From assembly GCF_000974425.1 (NCBI RefSeq), contig NZ_CP010429.1, positions 1,116,001 through 1,180,000 on the forward strand: a stretch of 64,000 bases of DNA, read 5' to 3'. The translations under genes were made by a program, and so were the position numbers. The notes below the pieces were generated by a model, which did not search any database, had not been told where the DNA came from, and saw only the letters and a program-made list of their open reading frames with translations. The DNA comes from Spirosoma radiotolerans (lineage in GTDB: Bacteria > Bacteroidota > Bacteroidia > Cytophagales > Spirosomataceae). This document shows positions 53,554 to 63,168 of this stretch, in pieces (position 1 is the first letter of the stretch; every line of letters begins with the position of its first letter).

Positions 53554-54954
53554 TTATTTCAACTCGCTCGCCCGCACATCGCGGCTCCAGCGCTCAGTGC
53601 CTTTCTGATCGTAAACTTTGATGTTGAGCACCCGATCGGCCAAGGGGCCGCTGACACTCAGAAGGCCAAAATTACGGTCTGTGACCAAGGTGCCATCGAC
53701 GTAAGTCGGCAACTTTAACTCGTCGGCCAGCGGTTTTGCCGGGCTAGACGTCAGGGGCGATATGGTTAGATCGTACAACGGATACGTTCCGGCTCGATCC
53801 AGCTTGTGTAAGATCGAGTGGTGGCGGTCGCCAGTGATGAACAGGACGCCGGGAATTTTGGCGTCCGAAATGGCTTTGAACAGCCGGTCGCGTTCAGTGC
53901 CGTAAATGGCGTAATTCTCAAATGACTTGGTTGGATTAACAATCTGCCCACCCGTTACGATAAACTTGAACGTTGCTTTGCTGAATGTTAGAGCGTCCAA
54001 TAACCATTGAAGTTGTTTATCGGCAAAATAGGTCTTGTCGGGACCGTCGGGCATTTTGTCGGGCGCCCGAAACGTGCGGTCATCGAGCATAAAAAACTGG
54101 CAGTCGTTCCAGGTGAACGTACCGGCACAGCTTTCGGGGAATATAAAATTCGGATTTGCCCAGAATAACTTGAACGCGTCGAGGGTCACTTCTTTCAACC
54201 AGTAAGAGCGATCGGAGTCGTCGGGCCCATAATCGTGATCGTCCCAGATGGCGTAATTGTGCGTAGCGGCCAGCAGCGGCTGCATCTCCGGCAACGAGCG
54301 CGTATGGGTATACCGACGCAACACCCCGCTACGGCTGTTCCAGTCTGCCTCCCGCGTGTAGGTATTGTCGCCCGTCCAGAGCATAAAATCGGGCTTCTGG
54401 GCCGCCAGCGCCGTAAAAATCTCATAACCTCCGCCGTAGGGCGTTCCGGGCCGGTCGAACCTAGCTTCGTTGACGTAAGTGCAGCTTCCGACGCCGAAGT
54501 GAAACGTCGGAGGGTCGGTCCGCCACTGCCACAGGTTTTGGGTTTGGAACTGAGTCGGGTAGGGCAGGCTCACCTTCTGGCCCTCGATCAACAGTTCGTA
54601 CGTGTACTTTTTTCCGGGTTCCACCTGATCGGCGAGCAGGTGGGCTGTAAAAGCCGTTTGCCGGTTGGTGTATACTTCGTTGGTCACATAACTGGTCGGC
54701 GGGTTGCCGTCAGCCGAGCTTTTGTCTTCATGGTAACGGATCTGGACATGAGCCGGCTGACTGGTTTGCACCCAGAGTTTTACCTCGCGCATGTCCGAAT
54801 AGCCAACCATCGGCCCCGACTGAAGCACCTTCGTCTGCACTGCATTTTTTTTGCCATTTCGGGCAACGGGAGCCTGTCGCTTCGCCGTCGACTGGCCATA
54901 TAACACGGCCTGACCAGATAATAGAAGGACTAAGAGTAACTGAATTTTGTACAT
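53554..54954 (-). CDS. PhoD-like alkaline phosphatase, secreted
   Basis: This 466-residue protein is started at MYKIQLLLVLLLSGQAVLYG (54954), a signal peptide; an upstream in-frame start adds 16 residues before it. An N-terminal fibronectin-like PhoD domain (VGYSDMREVKLWVQTSQPAH) is followed by the metallophosphatase domain: FGVGSCTYVNEARF, DFMLWTGDNTYTREADWN, YAIWDDHDYGPDDSDRSY (metal ligands WDDHD), FIVTGGQIVNPTK and FITGDRHHSILHKL. PhoD enzymes hydrolyse phosphate mono- and diesters with Fe/Ca centres. It is divergent from lysA, 42 bp apart. No pho-box was recognised. Confidence 0.9.
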   Translation of the reverse strand: MYKIQLLLVLLLSGQAVLYGQSTAKRQAPVARNGKKNAVQTKVLQSGPMVGYSDMREVKLWVQTSQPAHVQIRYHEDKSSADGNPPTSYVTNEVYTNRQTAFTAHLLADQVEPGKKYTYELLIEGQKVSLPYPTQFQTQNLWQWRTDPPTFHFGVGSCTYVNEARFDRPGTPYGGGYEIFTALAAQKPDFMLWTGDNTYTREADWNSRSGVLRRYTHTRSLPEMQPLLAATHNYAIWDDHDYGPDDSDRSYWLKEVTLDAFKLFWANPNFIFPESCAGTFTWNDCQFFMLDDRTFRAPDKMPDGPDKTYFADKQLQWLLDALTFSKATFKFIVTGGQIVNPTKSFENYAIYGTERDRLFKAISDAKIPGVLFITGDRHHSILHKLDRAGTYPLYDLTISPLTSSPAKPLADELKLPTYVDGTLVTDRNFGLLSVSGPLADRVLNIKVYDQKGTERWSRDVRASELK

Positions 54955-54996
54955 GGGGGAAAGATGGCGTAATTTTGCGGTTCGTTCAATGAAGTC

Positions 54997-56268
54997 ATGC
55001 AACTAAATAACCGTACTTACCAGATTCAGGATGTCAATGTATTGGATATAGCCGATGAATTCGGTTTGCCTTTATACGTCTACGACGCTGACAAAATTAT
55101 CGAAAAAATCGGCTTGCTCCGGTCATCCTTTAGCGGAGTCAACCTAAAGATAAAGTATGCGGCCAAGGCACTGACCAATATATCAATTTTGAAGTTGATG
55201 CGTCAGCAGGGCGTTGAAATGGATTCGGTATCGGTCAACGAAGCCCGCATGGGTATGCTGGCTGGTTTTGCACCGGGCCAGATCATGTTTACCCCCAGTG
55301 GCGTGTCGTTTGAGGAGATCCGCGAAGCGGTTGATTTGGGCTTACAGCTCAATGTAGACAGCCTGCCGCTGCTGGAATGGGTGGGTCAAACGTATGGAAG
55401 TCAGGTCGCGGTTAGTATCCGGATCAACCCGCACATTAGCGAGGGCGGCAATATCAAGATTTCGACGGGTCATGCCGATTCCAAATTTGGTGTTTCAATT
55501 CTGCAGCGGGACGCCATTCGTGAACTGACTGAAAAGTACCAGATTCCGGTTTCTGGGCTGCACATTCATACCGGCTCGGATTTCAAGAACGCCGATGCCT
55601 TTCTGCGTGGAGCGGATATCCTGTTCGACCTCGCTGCCGATTACCCAAATCTGACATTCATCGACTTTGGCAGTGGCTTTAAAGTAGCTTACAAAGAAGG
55701 CGATCACGTAACTGACGTGGCCGAGCTGGGCCGTAAAGTATCAGCGGCTTTTCAGAATTTCTGTCAGCAATACGGGCGCGATATCGAGCTTTGGTTTGAG
55801 CCGGGTAAGTTTCTGGTCAGCGAAAGCGGGCATCTGCTGGTTAAAACCAATATCGTTAAGGAGAATCCGACACGCACGTTTGTAGCTGTTGATTCTGGCT
55901 TGAATCACCTGATTCGCCCCATGATGTACGATGCGTATCACGACATCAAAAACATCTCGAATCCATCGGTGGCGGACGAAACGCCAGTTGAGAAAACCTA
56001 CAACGTCGTCGGGTATATTTGCGAGACGGACACCTTTGCTACTGATCGCTCATTGCCTGAAGTAAAACCCGGCGATGTGCTGTCGTTCGAGAATGCGGGC
56101 GCGTATGGCTTCAGTATGGCATCGAATTACAACGCCCGGTTTCGCCCTGCCGAAGTGCTTGTGTATGAGGGACGTCCATACCTGATCCGTCAACGCGAAA
56201 CGTTCGATGACTTGTTACGGGGCCAGGTCGATATACCCGCATTAAATTTGGAAGTAATAGAGCAGTAA
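54997..56268 (+). CDS. lysA: Diaminopimelate decarboxylase
   Basis: This 423-residue PLP enzyme is of the alanine-racemase-like fold type. PLP lysine K57 lies in IKYAAKA; GLHIHTGSDF and FIDFGSGFKV bind the cofactor phosphate, EPGKFLVSESG follows, and YICETDTFATDRSLPEV carries the active-site cysteine from the partner subunit. It decarboxylates meso-diaminopimelate to lysine, the last step of lysine synthesis. The CETDT form of the cysteine motif is usual in Bacteroidota. It is divergent from the phosphatase gene, and a family 1 repeat separates it from the YebC gene on the same strand. Confidence 0.92.
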   Translation: MQLNNRTYQIQDVNVLDIADEFGLPLYVYDADKIIEKIGLLRSSFSGVNLKIKYAAKALTNISILKLMRQQGVEMDSVSVNEARMGMLAGFAPGQIMFTPSGVSFEEIREAVDLGLQLNVDSLPLLEWVGQTYGSQVAVSIRINPHISEGGNIKISTGHADSKFGVSILQRDAIRELTEKYQIPVSGLHIHTGSDFKNADAFLRGADILFDLAADYPNLTFIDFGSGFKVAYKEGDHVTDVAELGRKVSAAFQNFCQQYGRDIELWFEPGKFLVSESGHLLVKTNIVKENPTRTFVAVDSGLNHLIRPMMYDAYHDIKNISNPSVADETPVEKTYNVVGYICETDTFATDRSLPEVKPGDVLSFENAGAYGFSMASNYNARFRPAEVLVYEGRPYLIRQRETFDDLLRGQVDIPALNLEVIEQ

Positions 56269-56271
56269 AAT

Positions 56272-56390
56272 AGGTTTACGGTGTGTAGTTTACAGCGGAC
56301 CGGCTGCATCCGTGGCTCGTGCTCTCACGGGCCACTTTTGCGTCAGCCAACCGTAAACCACAAACTGTATACCAAAACCCGAAACGCACA
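56272..56390. repeat. Dispersed intergenic repeat, family 1
   Basis: GGTTTACGG (56273-56281) pairs with CCGTAAACC (56351-56359). The interior carries GCATCCGTGGCTCGTG, CTCACGGGCCACTTTTGCG and GTCAGCC, shared with the elements at 4607, 9077, 12201 and 53335. Confidence 0.65.
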
Positions 56391-56405
56391 AACCAAAAAC
56401 GAATA

Positions 56406-57119
56406 ATGGGACGCGCATTTGAATACCGGAAAGCCCGAAAAATGAAACGATGGGGGCAGATGGCCAAGACCTTCACCCGTATCGGTAAAGACATTGTGAT
56501 GGCCGTTAAGGGCGGTGGTCCAGATCCTGACACCAACGGTCGGCTACGGGCTATTATCCAGAATGCCAAGGCGGCTAACATGCCGAAAGAAAACGTAGAC
56601 CGGGCCATTAAAAAGGCATCGTCCAAGGAGCAGGAGGATTACAAAGAAATCGTGTACGAAGCCTATGCTCCTCATGGCATTGCGCTCGTAATTGAAACGG
56701 CTACGGATAACCATAACCGCACTGTAGCCAACGTTCGTAGTTACCTGAACAAACTGGGGGGTAGCCTGGGCACGCAGGGCATGCTCGACTTTATGTTCGA
56801 CCGGAAGTCGGTATTCCGGATTCCCGCCGAAGGCATCGACCAGGAAGAGCTTGAACTTGAACTGATCGACGTAGGCGGTGATGAAGTAGAATTCGATGAA
56901 GAAGCCAATCAGTACATCATTTATGGTGAATTTACGGCATTTGGCAGTGTCCAGAAATTTTTGGAAGAGAAAGGGTACGAAATTAAACAGGCTGAGTTTG
57001 AGCGTATCCCGAATGACTATAAAGAGTTGACGGACGAGGAAGCCGCCGATGTAGAGAAGCTCATTGAGCGAATCGAAGAGGACGACGATGTTCAGATGGT
57101 TTATCACAACATGAAATAG
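56406..57119 (+). CDS. YebC/PmpR-family protein
   Basis: This 237-residue protein is started at MGRAFEYRKARKMKRWGQMA (56406). The frame extends 29 codons upstream through repeat DNA, which is not conserved protein. YebC hallmarks: TRIGKDIVMAVKGGGPDPDTN, ANMPKENVDRAIKKAS, YEAYAPHGIALVIETATDNHNRTVANVRSYLNKLGGSLG, and an acidic C-terminus. The family was described as a transcription regulator and, more recently, as a ribosome-linked factor easing translation of proline stretches; which applies here is not visible. It ends at a strong terminator. Confidence 0.93.
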   Translation: MGRAFEYRKARKMKRWGQMAKTFTRIGKDIVMAVKGGGPDPDTNGRLRAIIQNAKAANMPKENVDRAIKKASSKEQEDYKEIVYEAYAPHGIALVIETATDNHNRTVANVRSYLNKLGGSLGTQGMLDFMFDRKSVFRIPAEGIDQEELELELIDVGGDEVEFDEEANQYIIYGEFTAFGSVQKFLEEKGYEIKQAEFERIPNDYKELTDEEAADVEKLIERIEEDDDVQMVYHNMK

Positions 57120-57120
57120 A

Positions 57121-57147
57121 AAAAGGCCGGTTGAACCGGCCTTTTTC
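57121..57147. terminator. Bidirectional intrinsic terminator
   Basis: AAAAAGGCCGGTT pairs with AACCGGCCTTTTT around a tiny loop, with A and T runs on both sides. It is shared by the YebC gene and the convergent CHU_C gene. Confidence 0.88.
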
Positions 57148-57150
57148 TAT

Positions 57151-60042
57151 TTAGCGTAAACTGGTTTCTTCCCGAATGATCTGGACCCAGCTTTTGAGGA
57201 TCAGGGGCGGGGCGTTGCGGTCCAGCAAGGCAAACCGAACCGTGGCCTGGTAGTAGTACAAACCCGTGGGCAAAGCCGACCCGTCGCTGCCCCGCCCATC
57301 CCAGCTCAGCGTTGCCCCCGTGCTCTCATAGACCTTGGCCCCCCACCGGGTGTAGACCACAAAGCTCACCTGCTCGACAAACCGAGGACACTTCAACGGT
57401 GTAAACACATCGTTCTTGCCATCCCCGTTGGGGGTGAACACGTTGGGCAGCACAAACGAGGGGCAGGCCTCGTTGCAGACCTTGTTGGAAGGCGCACTCT
57501 CCAGCCCCCGCTGGCTCACCGCCGTCACATAGTAACAGCCCGCCACCGTGCTCAGGTTGCTGTGCTCGAAGCGGGTGGCAGGCACGGCCACGCTGCTCAG
57601 GGCGGCCAGCGTGTCCTGCCGGTAGCGACCGTAGTAGATCTTGTAGGCCGCCACGTTGGCATCACAGCTGGGCCCCCCGCCCGGCGTCCAGCTGAGCTGG
57701 TTGGTGAAGCTGGTCTGGTCGCAGAGGCTCTCATTGGTCAGCCTGGCACAGGCCAGGCTGTCGAGCGAGAGGCTGGGCGGGCAGGGCCGGGTGGTGTCGG
57801 TGGGGCTGGCACAGAGGATCTGGCTGTAGTTGGTCAGGATGCCCAGGCGGGTCAGCTGAGCATCGGTGTACTGCCCACGGGTCATCACCCGGTAGCAGTA
57901 GCTCGAATCGGCCGAGAGCACCCGGCTGGTGTTGCCATCGGCCAGGAAGCTATCGGTGCCGTCATCGGTGAAGACGTAGGGCGTGCCCTGGACGGCCACC
58001 TCGCGGATCTTGTTGAAGGGGCCGTTGGGTCCTGATCGGCTGCGGTAGATGTCGTGGGTCTGCTTGTCGTTACTCCAGGGCACGTTGGCCTGCCAGGAGA
58101 GGGTGATCTGGCGGTTGGCGGGGCTGGCCGCCAGGCGCACCGAGGAGGCCGGCTCGGTCACATCGAGCCGGGTGAGCTGGCCCGTGGTGGGGTCGGTGTA
58201 GTAGAACTCCAGGCGGTAGCGGTAAGCGTTGGCCACCGTGTTGAGGGCCGAGGTGGAGCTTCCCCGGTCGATGTAGACGGTGTCAGCGGCTGAAGGCTGG
58301 AGGGAGGTGTTGATGGTGGCGATGGGGGTGTAAGTGGTGCCGTCCAGGCCGGTGGCCCGCTGGAGCCGGTACTGGTAGGGCCCGCCCAGGTCGCCGGGGT
58401 TGAGCCCGATGGGTCGTGTCCAGCGGACGGTGATCTGTCCGGTGGCGGTTTGGGTGGAGTCGACGGTGACCTGGGTGATGACGGGTGCCAGCAGGGGCAG
58501 GTTCAGACAGGCCTGCTCGGAGGCCCGGCTGGCTCCGCCGTTGGTGCCCCCGTTGACATCGGGGTAGAGGGCCACCAGTCGGTAGGAGTAGGTGACGCCC
58601 CGTCGCAGGGCGGAGGTGTCGGTGTAGGTGGTGGCGGAGGTGGGCACCTGAGCGATGAGGGTGTAGCCCGGTGGCACCCCGGTGGAGCACTTGTCCAGGA
58701 CAAGGGGCTCACAGCCCTCTTTGCGGTAGATGGCCAGCTTGGTACCGGGCAGTCCGCAGGTGTAGGGGCTCCAGTTGAGCTGGATGGCTCTGCCGTTGGC
58801 GGTGGCGGTGGGCCGGGCGGTGAGGTTCTGGATGGGTGGACCGATGAGCCGGATGCGGAAGGTCTGGAAGGAGACCAGGGAGGGGGTGGGTTTGGGGGGC
58901 ACATCGGTGACCTTGAAGGTGACGTCGTAGGGGGTTTCCCGGATCTGGTTGCAGTTGGTCTGCCAGGTGAAGGTGGCGGTGGCAGGTTGGTTTTGGGTGA
59001 TGTCTCCGTTGATGAGTCGGGCGTAAGCGGGCTGGATGAGCTCGGCCGCTGGCAGGGGCTGCCGGTCGGCTCCGATGTTGAAGACCCCGCCGAAGCCGGA
59101 GATGATGACGCGTTGTCCATCGGGGTCGGTGGCGGTGACGGGTTGGTTGATGAGGGTGCCCGCTTCGACGCAGAGGTCGGGGATGGGCTGGATAAGGGGT
59201 CGTTTGTTGGGGCTGTCGACCACAATGATCTGCATGTCTCGGGTGATCTCGCCAATGAGCACGCCATTACGCCACTCCTCGATGATGAAAGCGAAGTTAA
59301 ATTGGCCGAGTTCACCAGGGGCATCCCAGCAGAGTTCGCCGGTGATGGGGTTGATTGAGAAGGTAGGCGGTGCACCGCCGTCCTCGCGGGCGGTGCTAAA
59401 GCGAGTCGGATCCTGATAGGCGGGGATCGCTCGACCGACACATCCGTTATCCGTCAAACTAGTTGCAGGCACACTCAATCGGTAGGCGAGGCTGTCGCCA
59501 TCGGCATCGAAGGCGGCCGGGTTGTGGCAAAACTTCTGGCCGACCCGTCCCGAGTCTAGGGGTGGGTTGAGCATCACCGGGGTGGAGTTGGTCAGCAGGG
59601 CTGCATTGATGTAAATCGTCGTCGATACAAAGAATCGAATTTGGTCAGAGCTGGCGGCTGGCGGAAGGTTCTTGGTATCAGCGTTTCGGTTAGGTACAGT
59701 AACCCCAATGGTGTAAGTACCAGGTCCGGGATAGGTATGAATAGCCGTATAGCTGTTAACCGATGACGTCCGGCCATTAATGTAAACACGGCTACTGCGC
59801 CGAACATCAGCCGTTGTGCCATCACCAAAGCAGAACGTGTAATTTTCTGCCTGATCGGCTGCCGGTTTACCTTTCACTTCATCAAAATAGGCCGTAAAGG
59901 TTACTTTGTATGTTAGGGAAGTTTGGGAAATACGTTTAGTCGTAATCTCGCCAGCCCGAACGTGGGTTGCCTGACTAATGCTGGGGTAGAGTACAGCACC
60001 CAAAAAAAGGCTCAAAAGCCCAGATAGATAAAGAAACCGCAT
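57151..60042 (-). CDS. Secreted FN3-repeat protein with CHU_C gliding/T9SS domain (copy A)
   Basis: This 963-residue protein has a signal peptide (1-25) and an N-terminal beta domain (27-140, PKD-like: CFGDGTTADV, HTYPGPGTYTIGV). A cadherin-like stretch follows (150-390, FDADGDSLAYRLSVP, ATDPDGQRVIISGFGG), then three to four fibronectin III-like domains (about 402-858) and the gliding-motility-associated C-terminal domain from 863 (FVLPNVFTPNGDGKNDVFTP to SWVQIIREE). CHU_C ends are probably used by the type IX secretion system for surface export. The cysteine-rich interior suggests disulfides. Residues ~213-957 are nearly identical to copy B upstream, and the base composition is clearly GC-richer than flanking genes. 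Confidence 0.9.
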   Translation of the reverse strand: MRFLYLSGLLSLFLGAVLYPSISQATHVRAGEITTKRISQTSLTYKVTFTAYFDEVKGKPAADQAENYTFCFGDGTTADVRRSSRVYINGRTSSVNSYTAIHTYPGPGTYTIGVTVPNRNADTKNLPPAASSDQIRFFVSTTIYINAALLTNSTPVMLNPPLDSGRVGQKFCHNPAAFDADGDSLAYRLSVPATSLTDNGCVGRAIPAYQDPTRFSTAREDGGAPPTFSINPITGELCWDAPGELGQFNFAFIIEEWRNGVLIGEITRDMQIIVVDSPNKRPLIQPIPDLCVEAGTLINQPVTATDPDGQRVIISGFGGVFNIGADRQPLPAAELIQPAYARLINGDITQNQPATATFTWQTNCNQIRETPYDVTFKVTDVPPKPTPSLVSFQTFRIRLIGPPIQNLTARPTATANGRAIQLNWSPYTCGLPGTKLAIYRKEGCEPLVLDKCSTGVPPGYTLIAQVPTSATTYTDTSALRRGVTYSYRLVALYPDVNGGTNGGASRASEQACLNLPLLAPVITQVTVDSTQTATGQITVRWTRPIGLNPGDLGGPYQYRLQRATGLDGTTYTPIATINTSLQPSAADTVYIDRGSSTSALNTVANAYRYRLEFYYTDPTTGQLTRLDVTEPASSVRLAASPANRQITLSWQANVPWSNDKQTHDIYRSRSGPNGPFNKIREVAVQGTPYVFTDDGTDSFLADGNTSRVLSADSSYCYRVMTRGQYTDAQLTRLGILTNYSQILCASPTDTTRPCPPSLSLDSLACARLTNESLCDQTSFTNQLSWTPGGGPSCDANVAAYKIYYGRYRQDTLAALSSVAVPATRFEHSNLSTVAGCYYVTAVSQRGLESAPSNKVCNEACPSFVLPNVFTPNGDGKNDVFTPLKCPRFVEQVSFVVYTRWGAKVYESTGATLSWDGRGSDGSALPTGLYYYQATVRFALLDRNAPPLILKSWVQIIREETSLR

Positions 60043-60122
60043 AGAATTATCGCGTTTTTCTTAAAACGCTTCACCGGGTGAAAAGTGTATTAATATTAGG
60101 TTGTAAGATAAGGTAAAAAGAA

Positions 60123-60167
60123 AAAAGGAGAAAGAGAAATAGTTTGTGGCTATTTCTTTCTCCTTTT
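60123..60167 (-). terminator. Terminator hairpin between the two CHU_C genes
   Basis: AAAAGGAGAAAGAGAAATAG pairs with CTATTTCTTTCTCCTTTT around TTTGTGG with a two-base bulge. It is downstream of copy B and upstream of copy A. Confidence 0.6.
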
Positions 60168-60189
60168 ACGCCACTCATTAGCCTATTTT

Positions 60190-63093
60190 CTACCGCAACG
60201 TCATCTCCTCCCGAATGATCTGGACCCAGCTTTTGAGGATCAGGGGCGGGGCGTTGCGGTCCAGCAAGGCAAACCGAACCGTGGCCTGGTAGTAGTACAA
60301 ACCCGTGGGCAAAGCCGACCCGTCGCTGCCCCGCCCATCCCAGCTCAGCGTTGCCCCCGTGCTCTCATAGACCTTGGCCCCCCACCGGGTGTAGACCACA
60401 AAGCTCACCTGCTCGACAAACCGAGGACACTTCAACGGTGTAAACACATCGTTCTTGCCATCCCCGTTGGGGGTGAACACGTTGGGCAGCACAAACGAGG
60501 GGCAGGCCTCGTTGCAGACCTTGTTGGAAGGCGCACTCTCCAGCCCCCGCTGGCTCACCGCCGTCACATAGTAACAGCCCGCCACCGTGCTCAGGTTGCT
60601 GTGCTCGAAGCGGGTGGCAGGCACGGCCACGCTGCTCAGGGCGGCCAGCGTGTCCTGCCGGTAGCGACCGTAGTAGATCTTGTAGGCCGCCACGTTGGCA
60701 TCACAGCTGGGCCCCCCGCCCGGCGTCCAGCTGAGCTGGTTGGTGAAGCTGGTCTGGTCGCAGAGGCTCTCATTGGTCAGCCTGGCACAGGCCAGGCTGT
60801 CGAGCGAGAGGCTGGGCGGGCAGGGCCGGGTGGTGTCGGTGGGGCTGGCACAGAGGATCTGGCTGTAGTTGGTCAGGATGCCCAGGCGGGTCAGCTGAGC
60901 ATCGGTGTACTGCCCACGGGTCATCACCCGGTAGCAGTAGCTCGAATCGGCCGAGAGCACCCGGCTGGTGTTGCCATCGGCCAGGAAGCTATCGGTGCCG
61001 TCATCGGTGAAGACGTAGGGGGCTGCCTGGACGGCCACCTCGCGGATCTTGTTGAAGGGGCCGTTGGGTCCTGTCCGGCTGCGGTAGATGTCGTGAGTCT
61101 GCTTGTCGTTACTCCAGGGCACGTTGGCCTGCCAGGAGAGGGTGATCTGGCGGTTGGCGGGGCTGGCCGCCAGGCGCACCGAGGAGGCCGGCTCGGTCAC
61201 ATCGAGCCGGGTGAGCTGGCCCGTGGTGGGGTCGGTGTAGTAGAACTCCAGGCGGTAGCGGTAAGCGTTGGCCACCGTGTTGAGGGCCGAGGTGGAGCTT
61301 CCCCGGTCGATGTAGACGGTGTCAGCGGCTGAAGGCTGGAGGGAGGTGTTGATGGTGGCGATGGGGGTGTAAGTGGTGCCGTCCAGGCCGGTGGCCCGCT
61401 GGAGCCGGTACTGGTAGGGCCCGCCCAGGTCGCCGGGGTTGAGCCCGATGGGTCGTGTCCAGCGGACGGTGATCTGTCCGGTGGCGGTTTGGGTGGAGTC
61501 GACGGTGACCTGGGTGATGACGGGTGCCAGCAGGGGCAGGTTCAGACAGGCCTGCTCGGAGGCCCGGCTGGCTCCGCCGTTGGTGCCCCCGTTGACATCG
61601 GGGTAGAGGGCCACCAGTCGGTAGGAGTAGGTGACGCCCCGTCGCAGGGCGGAGGTGTCGGTGTAGGTGGTGGCGGAGGTGGGCACCTGAGCGATGAGGG
61701 TGTAGCCCGGTGGCACCCCGGTGGAGCACTTGTCCAGGACAAGGGGCTCACAGCCCTCTTTGCGGTAGATGGCCAGCTTGGTACCGGGCAGTCCGCAGGT
61801 GTAGGGGCTCCAGTTGAGCTGGATGGCTCTGCCGTTGGCGGTGGCGGTGGGCCGGGCGGTGAGGTTCTGGATGGGTGGACCGATGAGCCGGATGCGGAAG
61901 GTCTGGAAGGAGACCAGGGAGGGGGTGGGTTTGGGGGGCACATCGGTGACCTTGAAGGTGACGTCGTAGGGGGTTTCCCGGATCTGGTTGCAGTTGGTCT
62001 GCCAGGTGAAGGTGGCGGTGGCAGGTTGGTTTTGGGTGATGTCTCCGTTGATGAGTCGGGCGTAAGCGGGCTGGATGAGCTCGGCCGCTGGCAGGGGCTG
62101 CCGGTCGGCTCCGATGTTGAAGACCCCGCCGAAGCCGGAGATGATGACGCGTTGTCCATCGGGGTCGGTGGCGGTGACGGGTTGGTTGATGAGGGTGCCC
62201 GCTTCGACGCAGAGGTCGGGGATGGGCTGGATAAGGGGTCGTTTGTTGGGGCTGTCGACCACAATGATCTGCATGTCTCGGGTGATCTCGCCAATGAGCA
62301 CGCCATTACGCCACTCCTCGATGATGAAAGCGAAGTTAAATTGGCCGAGTTCACCAGGGGCATCCCAGCAGAGTTCGCCGGTGATGGGGTTGATTGAGAA
62401 GGTAGGCGGTGCACCGCCGTCCTCGCGGGCGGTGCTAAAGCGGGTAGGGTCCTGATAAACTGCGATTGCCCGTCCGACACAACTATTATCGGTAGGTGCC
62501 GTTTTGGGCACACTCAATCGGTAGGCGAGGCTGTCGCCATCGGCATCGAAGGCGGCCGGGTTGTGGCAAAACTTCTGGCCGACCCGTCCCGAGTCTAGGG
62601 GTGGGTTGAGCATCACCGGGGTGGAGTTGGTCAGCAGGGCTGCATTGATGTAAATCGTCGTGGAGACGAAAAAAGGAATGATTAATGACTGATCGGGTGG
62701 AGGCAGATTAATCGTTCCCTTATTGCGATTGACAACGGTAATGCCAATGGTGAAGGTGCCCGGCCCAGCATAGGTATGCGTAGTCTTATAAATGTTTATG
62801 GATGAGGTGTTGCCGTTGATGTACGTTATTTTGCTTCGCTTAACTACCTCGGTGGTCCCGTCGCCAAAGCACATGGTATACTCGTTAGCCAAATCGGCTG
62901 CCTGCTTTCCGCCATTTGGGCCGGTGGTATAGTCATAATAGGCGGTAAACGTAATCTCGTACGTCAGGGAGGTTGTGGAAATCCGTTTTGTCGTGATTTC
63001 CCCCGCCCGTACGTGGGTGGCCTGGCTGACGCCCGGCAATAGGATACAACTTAGGAAGAAAACCGGAAGGCCAAGACTGTAAATAAATCGCAT
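60190..63093 (-). CDS. Secreted FN3-repeat protein with CHU_C gliding/T9SS domain (copy B)
   Basis: This 967-residue protein has the same architecture as copy A: signal peptide, N-terminal PKD-like domain (CFGDGTTEVVKRSK, HTYAGPGTFTIGI), cadherin-like and fibronectin III-like domains, CHU_C end. From about residue 217 onward the two proteins differ by only three residues until the last few (EEMTLR here, EETSLR in copy A), while residues 1-140 differ widely. Both genes have their own signal peptide and stop, so both should be expressed. The N-terminal domain may decide binding partners while the rest is a shared scaffold. Actual function is unknown; adhesion or matrix roles are common for such proteins. 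Confidence 0.9.
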   Translation of the reverse strand: MRFIYSLGLPVFFLSCILLPGVSQATHVRAGEITTKRISTTSLTYEITFTAYYDYTTGPNGGKQAADLANEYTMCFGDGTTEVVKRSKITYINGNTSSINIYKTTHTYAGPGTFTIGITVVNRNKGTINLPPPDQSLIIPFFVSTTIYINAALLTNSTPVMLNPPLDSGRVGQKFCHNPAAFDADGDSLAYRLSVPKTAPTDNSCVGRAIAVYQDPTRFSTAREDGGAPPTFSINPITGELCWDAPGELGQFNFAFIIEEWRNGVLIGEITRDMQIIVVDSPNKRPLIQPIPDLCVEAGTLINQPVTATDPDGQRVIISGFGGVFNIGADRQPLPAAELIQPAYARLINGDITQNQPATATFTWQTNCNQIRETPYDVTFKVTDVPPKPTPSLVSFQTFRIRLIGPPIQNLTARPTATANGRAIQLNWSPYTCGLPGTKLAIYRKEGCEPLVLDKCSTGVPPGYTLIAQVPTSATTYTDTSALRRGVTYSYRLVALYPDVNGGTNGGASRASEQACLNLPLLAPVITQVTVDSTQTATGQITVRWTRPIGLNPGDLGGPYQYRLQRATGLDGTTYTPIATINTSLQPSAADTVYIDRGSSTSALNTVANAYRYRLEFYYTDPTTGQLTRLDVTEPASSVRLAASPANRQITLSWQANVPWSNDKQTHDIYRSRTGPNGPFNKIREVAVQAAPYVFTDDGTDSFLADGNTSRVLSADSSYCYRVMTRGQYTDAQLTRLGILTNYSQILCASPTDTTRPCPPSLSLDSLACARLTNESLCDQTSFTNQLSWTPGGGPSCDANVAAYKIYYGRYRQDTLAALSSVAVPATRFEHSNLSTVAGCYYVTAVSQRGLESAPSNKVCNEACPSFVLPNVFTPNGDGKNDVFTPLKCPRFVEQVSFVVYTRWGAKVYESTGATLSWDGRGSDGSALPTGLYYYQATVRFALLDRNAPPLILKSWVQIIREEMTLR

Positions 63094-63168
63094 ACGATTA
63101 GTCCATTTGCATCTTAAACGTAAACAAATGGAAAAGCGTATTCTTTTTGCTGGTGACTAACGCCGTGA

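Noticed and set aside
57562-59441. Long open frames of 150-312 codons opposite or alongside the CHU_C coding frame, repeated at 60601-62513
   Set aside because: They occur where the real gene is GC-rich, consist of low-complexity Gly/Val or Pro/Ser runs, and have no start signals or known domains. They are by-products of codon bias.
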